Below, one piece after another: positions 8,536 through 17,923 of a stretch of DNA of 64,000 nucleotides; position 1 is the first letter of the stretch, and every line of letters begins with the position of its first letter. The translations under genes and the position numbers were made by a program. Source of the stretch: Chelatococcus composti (GTDB taxonomy: Bacteria; Pseudomonadota; Alphaproteobacteria; Rhizobiales; Beijerinckiaceae); NCBI RefSeq assembly GCF_014201415.1, contig NZ_JACHEH010000003.1:372001-436000 (forward strand), read 5' to 3'. Below the pieces are notes generated by a model that saw only the letters and a program-made list of their open reading frames with translations, did no database searches and was not told where the DNA came from.

Positions 8536-9785
8536 CCGTGGACCGGGCGGCCGTCGCCGCGCTCGTTGCCCGCCCGGCGCTGCAGAAGCTGCTCGGTGCG
8601 CTTGACGGGGCCGGCGAGACGACCTGGATCGTGGGAGGGGCGGTGCGCGACGTGCTCATCGGCAGGCCGGTGAGCGACGTGGACTGCGCCACGACCGCGA
8701 CACCCGAGGAGACCATGCGCCGGGCCGGCGCGGCCGGCTTCCGCGTGGTGCCCACGGGCGTCGAGCACGGCACTGTCACCGTCATCGTCGACGGCACGCC
8801 CTTCGAGGTGACGAGCCTGCGAGAGGACGTGGAGACGGACGGGCGCCGGGCCAAGGTGGCCTTCGGCCGCGACTTCGCTGCCGACGCGCGCCGGCGCGAC
8901 TTCACCATGAACGCGCTCTACGCCGACCGTATGGGGCAGGTGCACGACTTCGTCGGCGGGCTCGCGGACCTTGCCGCGCGGCACGTGCGCTTCATCGGCG
9001 ACCCTGCCCGCCGCATCGCCGAGGACTATCTGCGCATCTTGCGCTTCTTCCGCTTCCATGCCGCCTACGGGGCGGGGGACATCGATGCCGCCGGCTTCAG
9101 CGCCGCCGTGAAGGCGCGCGCGGGGCTCGATCGCCTCTCCCACGAGCGGCTGAGGGCCGAGATCGCCAAGCTCCTCGTCGCCCCCCGCGCGCTCGAGACC
9201 TGTCGCATCATGGCCGAGGCCGGCATTATGCAGCGCGTCCTCGCCGGCGTGACCCACGAGGAGCGCCTCGGCCGCCTCACCGCCTGGGAGGCTGCCGCCG
9301 GCCGTGCGCCGGATGCGGTGCTGCGGCTCGCCGCGCTCGGCGCGGAGATTGCCGAGGATGCCGAGCGCCTGCGCGAGCGCTTGCGCCTGTCGAACGCCGA
9401 GACGCGGCGCGTCCACGCCTTCGCGGCGCTTGCCGAGCGCCTGCGGGGAGCTGCCGGTCCCTGGCGGCTGCGGGACCTGAGGGCTCTCGCGTCCGCCTTC
9501 CCGCCCGAGGTCATCGCCGCCGCCTTCGCGGCGGTTGCGCCGCAGACCGAGGTGGAGCCGCGCGGGCGGGACCTGCTCGCCGCCGCGGCGCGGGGGGAGG
9601 AGGTGGTGCCGGCCTTCCCCCTCTCGGGCGGGGATGTGGTCGCCGCCGGGGTGGAGAAGGGGCCGCGCGTCGGCGCCGTGCTCGCCGCCGCGCGGGAGCG
9701 CTGGCTCGACGCGGACTGCCCGGCGGACAGGGCGGCGCTTGAGCGCATCCTGCGCGAGGCGGTGGCTGCCGTGCGAGAGGGCTGA
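8532..9785 (+). CDS. cca: CCA tRNA nucleotidyltransferase
   Basis: 417 residues of the class II CCA-adding enzyme / poly(A) polymerase family, which builds or repairs the 3' CCA end of tRNAs from CTP and ATP without a template. The head domain shows GGAVRD at residues 35-40 and the metal-binding DVD at 49-51. RRDFTMNALY and the RNA/ATP-site motif RIAEDYLRILRFFRFHA follow. The C-terminal half is alpha-helical as expected. It is the last gene of the ATGA-coupled operon with DUF1285, NUDIX and DUF6111. The length is normal for alphaproteobacterial enzymes and no key residue appears lost. Confidence 0.95.
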   Translation: MTVDRAAVAALVARPALQKLLGALDGAGETTWIVGGAVRDVLIGRPVSDVDCATTATPEETMRRAGAAGFRVVPTGVEHGTVTVIVDGTPFEVTSLREDVETDGRRAKVAFGRDFAADARRRDFTMNALYADRMGQVHDFVGGLADLAARHVRFIGDPARRIAEDYLRILRFFRFHAAYGAGDIDAAGFSAAVKARAGLDRLSHERLRAEIAKLLVAPRALETCRIMAEAGIMQRVLAGVTHEERLGRLTAWEAAAGRAPDAVLRLAALGAEIAEDAERLRERLRLSNAETRRVHAFAALAERLRGAAGPWRLRDLRALASAFPPEVIAAAFAAVAPQTEVEPRGRDLLAAAARGEEVVPAFPLSGGDVVAAGVEKGPRVGAVLAAARERWLDADCPADRAALERILREAVAAVREG

Positions 9786-9860
9786 ACGTTCCCTCGGCCG
9801 GCGTCCTGTTCTAGCATCGGCGGCGGGCATCACGGCCGACGCTCTCTGGGAGGGACGGCG

Positions 9861-10148
9861 ATGGCACGGGCAGGGCGTGGACCGGCGGCAGGAGACGGAC
9901 CGGCAGATGTGGCCCGCCGCCTCGCCGGGCGGCGCGACAGGGCCCAGGCCGGCCGCCCGAGCGGCGAGACCGGCGCCACCTGGCGGCGCGAGACTTTCGT
10001 GCTTGAGCGCGAGGCCGCCAGGGCCAAGGCGCGCGAATGGTTCGCGCGCTTCCCGAAGGCCGCCTACATGACGGAGGTCGAGAGCTGGCGAGACCTCGGC
10101 GACGGCCGCATCGAGTTCACGATGCGGCGCCTGCCGAGCGCGGATTGA
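9861..10148 (+). CDS. small hypothetical protein, arginine-rich N-terminus
   Basis: 95 residues starting at an ATG preceded by GGGAGGGACGGCG, a good Shine-Dalgarno sequence. The first 40 residues are rich in arginine, alanine and glycine and probably disordered. The C-terminal half (WRRETFVLEREAARAKAREWF, then MTEVESWRDLGDGRIEFTMRRL) looks like a folded helix-strand unit. The good ribosome-binding site and the contrast between the two halves suggest a real gene. It lies 75 nt after cca. I do not recognise the family. Confidence 0.7.
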   Translation: MARAGRGPAAGDGPADVARRLAGRRDRAQAGRPSGETGATWRRETFVLEREAARAKAREWFARFPKAAYMTEVESWRDLGDGRIEFTMRRLPSAD

Positions 10149-10315
10149 GGGCGCTTAACCCAATGCGGAGGCTGCTGTATTTGTTCGGATGTTTTGTCAC
10201 CGTCCTGTGATGAACAATCATGGCCAGCGCGGGTGCAGTCCGGCAAATATTCCGCAATTCCCGGCGTTGTCCCTTCTCTCATTTCCCGTGATGGCGGCAG
10301 TTTTTCGGCAAGGTC

Positions 10316-11227
10316 TCACGGCCACCTTACCGTCGGGGGCATCGACGACAGGATCGACGCGACGTTGCCGCCGGTCTTGAGGCCAAAGATGGTGCCGCGG
10401 TCGTAGAGCAGGTTGAATTCCACATAGCGGCCGCGGCGCACCTGCTGCTCGTGGCGGTCCGCCTCCGTCCAGGGTGTGGCCCAGTTGGCGCGAACGATGC
10501 GGCCGTAGACGTCGCGGAAGGCCTCGCCCACCGCGCGGGTGAAGGCAAGGTCGGCGTCCGGGTCTCCCGACCAGTGGTAGTCGTAGAAGATGCCGCCGAT
10601 GCCGCGCGGCTCGTTGCGGTGCTTGAGGAAGAAGTACTCGTCGCACCAGGCCTTGTATTTCTCGTAGGGGGCAACGGCAGCGTGCGCCTCGCAGGCCTGG
10701 CGCATGGCGGCGTGGAAGGCGACGGAGTCCGGGTCGTCCTGCGTGCGGCGCCGGTCCAGCATCGGCGTCAGGTCCGCCCCGCCGCCGAACCACGGCTTCG
10801 TGGTGACGACGAAGCGTGTGTTCATGTGCACCGTGGGCACGTTGGGGTTCCAGGGGTGGGCGATGAGCGAGATGCCGGTGGCGAAGAAGCGCGGATCCTC
10901 GGCCGAGCCGGGGATCTGGCCGCGGAACTCGGGCGAGAACTCGCCGAAGACGGTGGAGACATGCACGCCCACCTTCTCGAAGACGCGGCCGCGCATGATG
11001 GCCATGGTGCCGCCGCCGCCCGGCGCGCCCGTGTGGTCCGTGCGCTGCCAGGGCGTGCGCTCGAAGCGGCCCGGCCCGCCCGCCTCGGGGAAGAACGGGC
11101 CCGGCGCCTCGTCCTCGATGGTCTCGAAATCGGCGCAGATGGCGTCGCGCAGTTCCGCAAACCAGCTTCCCGCCTCCTCCTTGAGGCGCGCGACGAGGGC
11201 AGGGTCGATCTGCGTGGCGTCGGTCAT
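10316..11227 (-). CDS. hemF: oxygen-dependent coproporphyrinogen III oxidase
   Basis: 303 residues of HemF, the aerobic enzyme that decarboxylates two propionate groups of coproporphyrinogen III to vinyl groups in haem synthesis. Characteristic stretches are present: [20 protein letters not shown] with the conserved histidines, [10 protein letters not shown], and the C-terminal [19 protein letters not shown]. It is usually a cytoplasmic homodimer. The gene lies upstream of trmL on the same strand, with a 54-nt gap between them. Length and motifs are normal. Confidence 0.96.
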   Translation of the reverse strand: MTDATQIDPALVARLKEEAGSWFAELRDAICADFETIEDEAPGPFFPEAGGPGRFERTPWQRTDHTGAPGGGGTMAIMRGRVFEKVGVHVSTVFGEFSPEFRGQIPGSAEDPRFFATGISLIAHPWNPNVPTVHMNTRFVVTTKPWFGGGADLTPMLDRRRTQDDPDSVAFHAAMRQACEAHAAVAPYEKYKAWCDEYFFLKHRNEPRGIGGIFYDYHWSGDPDADLAFTRAVGEAFRDVYGRIVRANWATPWTEADRHEQQVRRGRYVEFNLLYDRGTIFGLKTGGNVASILSSMPPTVRWP

Positions 11228-11281
11228 GGTGCTTCCTTCCGCGGCTTCCTGGTGCGAGCGGCGGCCCTGGCTGGGGGCCGG

Positions 11282-11776
11282 TCAGCGCCCCGCCGGTGTA
11301 GAAGCCTCCTGCCCGCCGGGGAAGGCGTCCAACTGGCGCAGGGCCTCGCCCAGGATCATCGCCGCCGCCACGGCGACGTTGAGCGAGCGCAGGCCGGGGC
11401 GCATCGGCACGAGGATGCGCGCATCGGCTGCCGAATGCACCTCCTCTGGCACGCCGGCCGATTCCCGGCCCATCATCACAATGTCGCCGGGGGCGAAGGA
11501 AAAGGCGTGGTAGGGCTGGGCGGCGCGCGTGGTGGCGAGCACGAGGCGCCGGCCGGCGGTGGCGCGCGCGGCCTCGAAGGCCCTCCAGCTCGTGTGCCGG
11601 GTGATCTCGACCGCGTCGAGATAGTCCATCCCCGCCCGGCGGAACGCCCTGTCGGACACGGGAAAGCCGGCCGGCTCAATGATATCGAGCCCGAGGCCGA
11701 GGCAGACGCACAGGCGCACCATCGTGCCGGTGTTCTGCGGGATGTCGGGCTGGAAGAGAGCGAGACGGACGGGCAT
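11282..11776 (-). CDS. trmL: tRNA (cytidine/uridine(34)-2'-O)-methyltransferase
   Basis: 164 residues of a minimal SPOUT methyltransferase. TrmL methylates the ribose of the wobble nucleotide in tRNA-Leu isoacceptors using SAM. Motifs: QNTG at 14-17, GRESAGVP at 103-110 and the knotted SAM site RSLNVAVA at 130-137. The reading frame stays open for more than 2 kb upstream, antisense to petAB. The ATG at 11776 is chosen because the protein MPVRLALFQPDIPQNTG begins exactly as the family does. It is divergent from petA. Confidence 0.93.
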   Translation of the reverse strand: MPVRLALFQPDIPQNTGTMVRLCVCLGLGLDIIEPAGFPVSDRAFRRAGMDYLDAVEITRHTSWRAFEAARATAGRRLVLATTRAAQPYHAFSFAPGDIVMMGRESAGVPEEVHSAADARILVPMRPGLRSLNVAVAAAMILGEALRQLDAFPGGQEASTPAGR

Positions 11777-12052
11777 GGCGGCGTCGGGCAAGGAGGCGCG
11801 GGCGCGGAGAAGACCGGCCCGACGACGTAGCGCACCGCTTTGTCGCGGGAAAGTATGGACATGCTTCTGGAACCATGCCAAACAGCGCGCCGCGCGGCGA
11901 CTCCCGGTCGCATTGCGGGGCTGTCGCGTCCATGCTTTGAAGTCGGCGCGCCGCCGTGACCGACGGATTCCGCGAACCCTGCCGTGTGCGGGTATGCGAG
12001 GGGCCGTCGCGGCGGCAACGCCGAGCCAGGATTGTGAGACTGGGGAGCCAAC

Positions 12053-12580
12053 GTGGCTGAGACCGCTACCGCCGAACCGACCCGGCGAGACTTTCTCTTC
12101 ATCGCGACCGGTGCCGTGGGTGCCGTTGGTGTTGCCGCGGTGGCATGGCCCTTCATCGCGCAGATGAACCCGGATGCTGCCACCATCGCTGCTGGTGCTC
12201 CGGTCGAGGTCGACCTCGAGCCCATCGCCGAGGGGCAGATCGTCAAGCTCTTCTGGCGCGGCAAGCTCATCTTCGTCCGCCATCGCACGCCCGAGGAAAT
12301 CAAGGCCGCGGAGGAGGTGAACGTCGCCTCGCTGCCGGATCCGGAGGCCGATTCGGCCCGCGTGAAGGAGGGCCATGCCCAGTGGCTGGTCGTCTATGGC
12401 AACTGCACGCACCTCGGGTGTGTGCCGCTCGGCCATGCGGGTGCCTACGATGGTTGGCTGTGCCCGTGCCACGGTTCCGTGTTCGACACCTCCGGGCGCA
12501 TCCGTCAGGGGCCGGCGCCGACCAATCTGCCGATCCCGCCCTACACCTTCGTGAGCGACACGAAGATCCAGATCGGCTGA
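12053..12580 (+). CDS. petA: ubiquinol-cytochrome c reductase iron-sulfur (Rieske) subunit
   Basis: 175-residue Rieske protein of the cytochrome bc1 complex. It passes one electron from ubiquinol to cytochrome c1. A twin-arginine motif RRDFLF (11-16) precedes a single hydrophobic anchor (about 17-36), in line with Tat-dependent insertion of a folded Fe-S domain. Cluster ligands are visible: CTHLGC with C118 and H120, and CPCHGS with C137 and H140. The disulfide partners C123 and C139 are also present. The start is GTG. It is the first gene of petABC and sits downstream of a 276-nt divergent intergenic region. Confidence 0.97.
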   Translation: MAETATAEPTRRDFLFIATGAVGAVGVAAVAWPFIAQMNPDAATIAAGAPVEVDLEPIAEGQIVKLFWRGKLIFVRHRTPEEIKAAEEVNVASLPDPEADSARVKEGHAQWLVVYGNCTHLGCVPLGHAGAYDGWLCPCHGSVFDTSGRIRQGPAPTNLPIPPYTFVSDTKIQIG

Positions 12581-12634
12581 CGCGCTTCCAGCATCACGCC
12601 CGCGATACCGAGCAACATCAGGCGACCCAAGACC

Positions 12635-13918
12635 ATGAGCGGACATTCCACCTACGTTCCGAAGAGCGCAGTGGCGAAATGGTTCGAGAGCCGGCTTCCG
12701 ATCATCGGCCTCGTCCATTCGTCCTTCGTCGCCTATCCGACGCCGCGCAACCTGAACTACTTCTGGACGTTCGGGGCGATCCTGTCCTTCATGCTCGTGG
12801 CGCAGATCGTGACGGGCGTCGTGCTCGTCATGCACTACACGCCGAATGCGTCGCTGGCCTTCACCTCCGTCGAGCAGATCATGCGCGACGTGAACTACGG
12901 CTGGCTGCTGCGCTACCTGCACGCCAACGGGGCCTCGATGTTCTTCATCGCGGTCTACATCCACATCTTCCGTGGCCTCTATTACGGCTCCTACAAGGCC
13001 CCGCGTGAGGTGCTGTGGATCCTCGGCGTCATCATCTTTCTCCTCATGATGGCCACGGCCTTCATGGGCTACGTGCTGCCGTGGGGGCAGATGAGCTTCT
13101 GGGGCGCCACCGTCATCACCAACCTCTTCTCGGCGCTGCCCATCGTTGGCGAGCCGATCGTGACCTGGCTGTGGGGCGGCTACTCCGTCGGCAACCCGAC
13201 GCTGAACCGCTTCTTCTCGCTGCACTACCTGCTGCCCTTCATGATCGCCGGCGTTGTCGCGCTGCACATCTGGGCGCTGCATGTCGTGGGGCAGAACAAC
13301 CCAGCCGGCCTCGACGTGAAGAACCTGAAGAAGGACACGGTACCTTTCACGCCCTACGCGACGATCAAGGACTTCTTCGCCGTCGTCTGCTTCTTCATCT
13401 TCTTCGCATGGTTCGTGTTCTACATCCCGAACTATCTCGGCCATGCGGACAACTACATCGAGGCGAACCCGGCGGTGACGCCCGCGCATATCGTGCCGGA
13501 GTGGTACTTCCTGCCCTTCTACGCGATCCTGCGCGCTATTCCGGACAAGCTCGCCGGTGTGCTCGCCATGTTCGGCGCGATCGCGGTCCTCGCCTTCCTG
13601 CCGTGGCTCGACACCTCCAAGGTGCGCTCGGCGACCTACCGGCCGCTCTACAAGCAGCTGTTCTGGGTCTTCGTGCTGTGCTGCATCGGCCTCGGCTATC
13701 TCGGCGCCAAGCCGCCGGAGGGGGGCTATGTCATCGCCGCGCGCGTGCTGACGGCCTACTACTTCCTGCACTTCCTGGTCATCCTGCCCATCCTCGGCCT
13801 CATCGAGAAGCCGCGTCCCATGCCGGGCAGCATTGCCGAGGATGTGCTGCGCAAGCATGGCGGTGCGCCGGTCGGCCTCGCCTCGGGCGCCAGTGCCGAG
13901 CCGCATTCCAAGGGCTGA
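12635..13918 (+). CDS. petB: cytochrome b of the bc1 complex
   Basis: 427-residue polytopic inner-membrane protein holding haems bL and bH and the Qo and Qi quinone sites. The Qo-site motif PEWY is at about residue 288. The haem-ligand helices ([21 protein letters not shown] and [20 protein letters not shown]) are present. The protein is an undivided bacterial or mitochondrial-type cytochrome b of eight helices, not a split b6/IV form. It lies 54 nt after petA and 43 nt before petC. Confidence 0.97.
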   Translation: MSGHSTYVPKSAVAKWFESRLPIIGLVHSSFVAYPTPRNLNYFWTFGAILSFMLVAQIVTGVVLVMHYTPNASLAFTSVEQIMRDVNYGWLLRYLHANGASMFFIAVYIHIFRGLYYGSYKAPREVLWILGVIIFLLMMATAFMGYVLPWGQMSFWGATVITNLFSALPIVGEPIVTWLWGGYSVGNPTLNRFFSLHYLLPFMIAGVVALHIWALHVVGQNNPAGLDVKNLKKDTVPFTPYATIKDFFAVVCFFIFFAWFVFYIPNYLGHADNYIEANPAVTPAHIVPEWYFLPFYAILRAIPDKLAGVLAMFGAIAVLAFLPWLDTSKVRSATYRPLYKQLFWVFVLCCIGLGYLGAKPPEGGYVIAARVLTAYYFLHFLVILPILGLIEKPRPMPGSIAEDVLRKHGGAPVGLASGASAEPHSKG

Positions 13919-13961
13919 GATTGGGGCTGATCGCGCCTAGCGGCGCGGGGGAAATGACGAC

Positions 13962-14831
13962 ATGAAAAAGACGACCCTTCTCATCGCCGGCTTCCTCGCT
14001 GCCGCCGTCGCAACGGCGGTGCCGGCCTCCGCGGCCGAGCAGGCCAAGCCGCCGCGCCAGAGCTGGAGCTTCGCCGGCCCCTTCGGCACCTACGATCGGG
14101 CGCAGCTGCAGCGCGGCTTCAAGGTCTATCGCGAGGTCTGCGCGAGCTGCCACGGTCTCACCCGCGTGGCCTTCCGCAACCTCTCGCAGCCTGGCGGTCC
14201 CGAGTTCACCGAGGGGCAGGTCAAGGCGCTTGCGGCCGAGTACCAGATCCAGGACGGGCCGAACGAGGCCGGCGACATGTTCGAGCGTCCCGGCCGCCCG
14301 GCCGACCACTTTCCGCCGCCGTTCCCCAACGAGAATGCGGCGCGTGCGGCCAATGGCGGCGCCTATCCGCCGGACTTCTCGCTGCTTGCCAAGGCGCGCA
14401 CCTATGAGCGCGGTTTCCCGCTGTTCCTCATCGATGCCATCCCGTTCTTCGAATATGCCGAGCACGGCGTGGACTATATCTACGCGCTGCTGACCGGCTA
14501 TCGCGAGGCGCCGGCAGGCACCACCCTGCAGCCCGGCCAGTACTGGAACGAGTACATGCCGGGCCATGCCATCGCCATGCCGCCGCCCCTCAGCGACGGG
14601 CAGGTGGAATATCCGAAGGACGAGGCCGGCAACCCGGTGGTGCCGGAGACGGTCGACCAGTATGCGCGCGACGTCGCGGCCTTCATGATGTGGGCGGCCG
14701 AGCCGCATCTCGAGGCCCGCAAGGCCATGGGCTTCAAGGTCATCATCTTCCTCATCGTCTTCGCGGCTCTGCTCTACTTCACCAAGAAGAAGATCTGGGC
14801 CCGCGCCTACGCCGAGGAAGCACACGGCTGA
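13962..14831 (+). CDS. petC: cytochrome c1
   Basis: 289 residues with a Sec signal peptide (about 1-24, ending ASAAEQ), a CASCHG haem-attachment motif with cysteines at 60 and 63, and a C-terminal membrane anchor (about 258-277, [14 protein letters not shown]) followed by a lysine-rich tail. The distal methionine-bearing segment [17 protein letters not shown] is present. It accepts electrons from the Rieske protein and passes them to cytochrome c. It is the last gene of petABC, with an intrinsic terminator 20 nt after the stop. Confidence 0.97.
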   Translation: MKKTTLLIAGFLAAAVATAVPASAAEQAKPPRQSWSFAGPFGTYDRAQLQRGFKVYREVCASCHGLTRVAFRNLSQPGGPEFTEGQVKALAAEYQIQDGPNEAGDMFERPGRPADHFPPPFPNENAARAANGGAYPPDFSLLAKARTYERGFPLFLIDAIPFFEYAEHGVDYIYALLTGYREAPAGTTLQPGQYWNEYMPGHAIAMPPPLSDGQVEYPKDEAGNPVVPETVDQYARDVAAFMMWAAEPHLEARKAMGFKVIIFLIVFAALLYFTKKKIWARAYAEEAHG

Positions 14832-14850
14832 CCCGGCCATCATCGACAAG

Positions 14851-14874
14851 AAAGGCGCCTTCGGGCGCCTTTTT
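14851..14874 (+). terminator. intrinsic terminator after petC
   Basis: Perfect 9-bp stem AAAGGCGCC / GGCGCCTTT with a TTCG tetraloop, followed by further T residues. It starts 20 nt downstream of the petC stop codon and ends the petABC transcript. Confidence 0.9.
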
Positions 14875-14953
14875 CATTGGGGGCCTGGTACTCCTTGACG
14901 AGCGAGGCCTCCGGGCGGATGACTTCGGCGAAACCAAGCGGTGGAACGACGGC

Positions 14954-15493
14954 ATGGACGAGCGCAGCGATCTCAGGGCGGCGGTGCGGACGATTCCGGA
15001 CTATCCGAAGCCCGGCATCCTCTTTCGCGACATCACGACCCTGCTGGGCGATGCGCGTGCCTTCCGGCGTGCGGTGGACGAGCTGGTGCAGCCGTGGCCC
15101 GGCTCCAAGATCGACAAGGTGGCCGGCATCGAGGCGCGCGGTTTCATTCTTGGCGGCGCGGTGGCACACCAGCTCGCGGCAGGGTTTGTACCCATCCGCA
15201 AGAAGGGCAAGCTGCCGCACGAGACGGTGACAATCGCCTATTCGCTGGAATACGGCGTCGACGAGATGGAGATGCACCGCGACGCGATCGCGCCCGGCGA
15301 GCGAGTCATCCTGGTCGACGATCTCATCGCCACCGGCGGCACGGCGACGGCTGCCGTCGAGCTCCTGCGCAAGATGGGGGCGGAGGTGGTTGCGGCCGTC
15401 TTTGTCATCGACCTGCCCGATCTCGGCGGCGCGGAGCGTCTGCGCCGCCTCGGCGTCACCGTGCGCACGCTCATGTCCTTCGAGGGGCACTGA
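14954..15493 (+). CDS. apt: adenine phosphoribosyltransferase
   Basis: 179 residues. The enzyme makes AMP from adenine and PRPP in purine salvage. The PRPP-binding loop [10 protein letters not shown] lies at residues 121-130. The N-terminal [20 protein letters not shown] and the [16 protein letters not shown] segment are diagnostic for Apt. The same frame is open well upstream, but the ATG at 14954 gives the family-typical N-terminus and lies 80 nt after the pet terminator. It is convergent with the mechanosensitive channel gene, with 3 nt between stops. Confidence 0.95.
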   Translation: MDERSDLRAAVRTIPDYPKPGILFRDITTLLGDARAFRRAVDELVQPWPGSKIDKVAGIEARGFILGGAVAHQLAAGFVPIRKKGKLPHETVTIAYSLEYGVDEMEMHRDAIAPGERVILVDDLIATGGTATAAVELLRKMGAEVVAAVFVIDLPDLGGAERLRRLGVTVRTLMSFEGH

Positions 15494-15496
15494 GCT

Positions 15497-17812
15497 TCAC
15501 GGCTCGCCGGCCTTTTCGCCGGTGCGGGACGCCTGCTGGTCCGATTTCGAGGCGGTTTTTGCGGAGCGCCGCCGGCGCGAAGGGCGTCGCTGCGGCTGCC
15601 CGTCTGAGGCGGCAGGCGCGCCCTTGCGGGCTGTGTCGCCGTCGCCTGCCGCGTCGGTCGCGAGCCGCAGGGGTGGCGCGTCTCCCCTCTTGTCCCGGCC
15701 CATGTAAACGGTGACGTGCGGGTAGGGGATCTCGATGTCCCGCTCGTCGAAGACGGCCTTGAGGATCTCGTTGTAGGCCCGGCCGACGGCCCATTGCTGT
15801 CCGCCGACGGTGCGGATGCGAGCCCGCACCTTCACGGCCGATTCGTCGAGGGCCGTGACGCCGTGCATCTCGAGCGGGCCGATGATGGCGGAGCCGTGCG
15901 GGGTCTGCGTCAGCCTGTCGAAGGCCTCCTGCATGGCCTCCTTCACCTGCGGAATGTCCTCGCGGTAAGCGACGCGGATCTCCGCGACATGGAAGGCGAA
16001 GCCGCGCATGAAGTTCGACACGGTCGTGACGGCGCTGAACGGCACGAGGTGGTAAACGCCGTCGAGGTCGCGGATGCCGACGGAGCGGATGGTGAGCTTC
16101 TCCACCACGCCCGAGATCGAGCCGAGGCTCACCACGTCGCCCTCGTTCATGGCGTTCTCGATCTGGATGAAGGCGCCGGTGATGATGTCCTGCACCAGCT
16201 TCTGTGAGCCGAAGCTGACGGCCAAGCCGATGACGCCGGCGCCCGCAAGCAAGGGGCCGATGTTCACCCCAAGCTCCGACAGGGCGAGCAGGCCCACGAG
16301 CACGACGAGCGCCACCGTGAAGGCGTTGCGGAAGAGCGAGAGCAGGGTCCGCTCGCGCGCGCTCGGCGCGCGGCCGTAGTCTTCCGACAGCCGGTACTCC
16401 ACCCAGCTCGACACGGCGACGTAGACAAGCCAGCCGAGGATGAGCACGAGCGAGGTTGAGACCAGCGCGCCCACGACGTTGCGGCCCGTCTCGCTCGCGA
16501 ACCAGGCTTCGAGATCGAGAATGGCCCATGCGTCGGCGATGGCCAGCATCACGATGACGAGCACCACCGTCCGCGCAACGCGCAGCACCGAAGGAATGAA
16601 GGCGTTGAGCCGCGCCTCCAGCAGGGGCAGGCGTGCCTTCACGTCCTGCGGCAGGGACATGCCGCCGCGCAGGGCCCGTGAGATGAAGGCCATGACGAGG
16701 CTGCCGACAAGCACCGCGATGCCCGTCTGCACCGTCGCCTTGAGCATGAAGGGCAGGACGGTCAGCGGGTTCGACAGCCAGGCGGCGAATAGGGCGACGA
16801 GATAGACGATGGCGAGGACGTGCCAGACGCGGCTGAGCACGAGGAGAACCTGCCGCGCTGCATGGCCCCAGTCGCGTCCCGCCGATGCCAGGCGCGCGCG
16901 GACGCCGTCCCGGTTCTGCAGGATGATGGCGATGCCGATGAACAGCGCCGCCATCAGAACGATGACGCGCACGGCGCGCGCGGCGGCGAAGGTTGTGGTC
17001 GTCGCGACGAGAGGCGCGACGAACAGAAAAGTGTAGCCGATGAGGCTGACGAGGCGGCTCAGCCAGAAATACCAGTAGTTGGCGTCTGTATCGTCGAGCG
17101 GCAGCGGCCGCAGGGATGCGTGGCGCGGCGCCAGAAGGAAGCGCAGGCCAACCTTGCCTAGCTCGAGCATGACGAGCGCGTTGAGAAACAGCGTCTCGCC
17201 GAAGCTGAGGGCGGGCTCGCCGCCGAGCTGGAGCGCGATGAGATAGCCGGCCCCCCAGGCGCTTATGACGGCGATGGCATCGACCAGGCCCGCGACGAGT
17301 GCGAGGGCGAGGCGGGTCACGAGTGGCGCGCCCTGGGCGCGCTGTGCCGTCCGGTCCAGGGACCGGCCGGTGATGAGCCGCGCGGCGAAGAGCAGCAGGA
17401 AGGCGACGACCATCACCGAGCCGAGGCTTGCGAGCACCTCCCACAGGCGCAGCAGGTCGAGCGAGGCGGTGCCCGACAGCACCTCGCCGAGGCGCTCGGT
17501 GAAGGTCCAAGCCGATGCGAGCGCGTCCTTGATGGCAGCCGATGCGTCGGCCGTGTGCTCGGCCAGCCAGCGGGCGAAAGTCGGCGGTTCGGCCGGCGGG
17601 GCCGGCTCGGCCGCGGCCGCGCGCAGCCGCTCGATCAGCACCCGGCGGATGGCATCGTCCTCAAGGATCCTGATGAGGGCATCTACGTCCGCCTTTGCCG
17701 AGGCCTCGTTCGATCCCATCGCGAGGGCCGGGGGCATCTGGGCCGACGCCGGCGCGGCCGCAAGGACGAGAGTGGCGAGGCAGAGCCAGGCGAACGTGAT
17801 GAGAAGCTTCAT
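15497..17812 (-). CDS. MscS-family mechanosensitive ion channel, large form
   Basis: 771 residues with a Sec signal peptide (ending ASAQ near 25), a periplasmic helical domain to about 110, and roughly ten membrane helices. The MscS pore helix and beta domain lie at about residues 510-700 (GLAVSFGSQKLVQDIITGAFIQIEN and GDVVSLGSISGVVEKLTIRSVGIRD). This is the size of YbdG/YjeP-like large MscS relatives, which release solutes on osmotic downshift. The C-terminal tail after 715 is basic and low complexity (RRPSRRRRSAKTASK). It is convergent with apt. Confidence 0.9.
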   Translation of the reverse strand: MKLLITFAWLCLATLVLAAAPASAQMPPALAMGSNEASAKADVDALIRILEDDAIRRVLIERLRAAAAEPAPPAEPPTFARWLAEHTADASAAIKDALASAWTFTERLGEVLSGTASLDLLRLWEVLASLGSVMVVAFLLLFAARLITGRSLDRTAQRAQGAPLVTRLALALVAGLVDAIAVISAWGAGYLIALQLGGEPALSFGETLFLNALVMLELGKVGLRFLLAPRHASLRPLPLDDTDANYWYFWLSRLVSLIGYTFLFVAPLVATTTTFAAARAVRVIVLMAALFIGIAIILQNRDGVRARLASAGRDWGHAARQVLLVLSRVWHVLAIVYLVALFAAWLSNPLTVLPFMLKATVQTGIAVLVGSLVMAFISRALRGGMSLPQDVKARLPLLEARLNAFIPSVLRVARTVVLVIVMLAIADAWAILDLEAWFASETGRNVVGALVSTSLVLILGWLVYVAVSSWVEYRLSEDYGRAPSARERTLLSLFRNAFTVALVVLVGLLALSELGVNIGPLLAGAGVIGLAVSFGSQKLVQDIITGAFIQIENAMNEGDVVSLGSISGVVEKLTIRSVGIRDLDGVYHLVPFSAVTTVSNFMRGFAFHVAEIRVAYREDIPQVKEAMQEAFDRLTQTPHGSAIIGPLEMHGVTALDESAVKVRARIRTVGGQQWAVGRAYNEILKAVFDERDIEIPYPHVTVYMGRDKRGDAPPLRLATDAAGDGDTARKGAPAASDGQPQRRPSRRRRSAKTASKSDQQASRTGEKAGEP

Positions 17813-17923
17813 GAATCCCCGAAAGGTCCCCGAGTTGGCGGCTGACGCGCAGGCACGTTGCGCGCCGCAAGGGGACCATATCGGGGGCCGGCTTTCAACG
17901 CCGGCTGGCCATCCGTTTTCCTG

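Noticed and set aside
11282-13906. An 874-codon open frame on the minus strand across petA and petB.
   Set aside because: Only the last 164 codons (trmL) have family sequence. The rest is antisense to petAB, is rich in Arg, His and Glu as expected of a shadow frame, and the pet genes are unmistakable.
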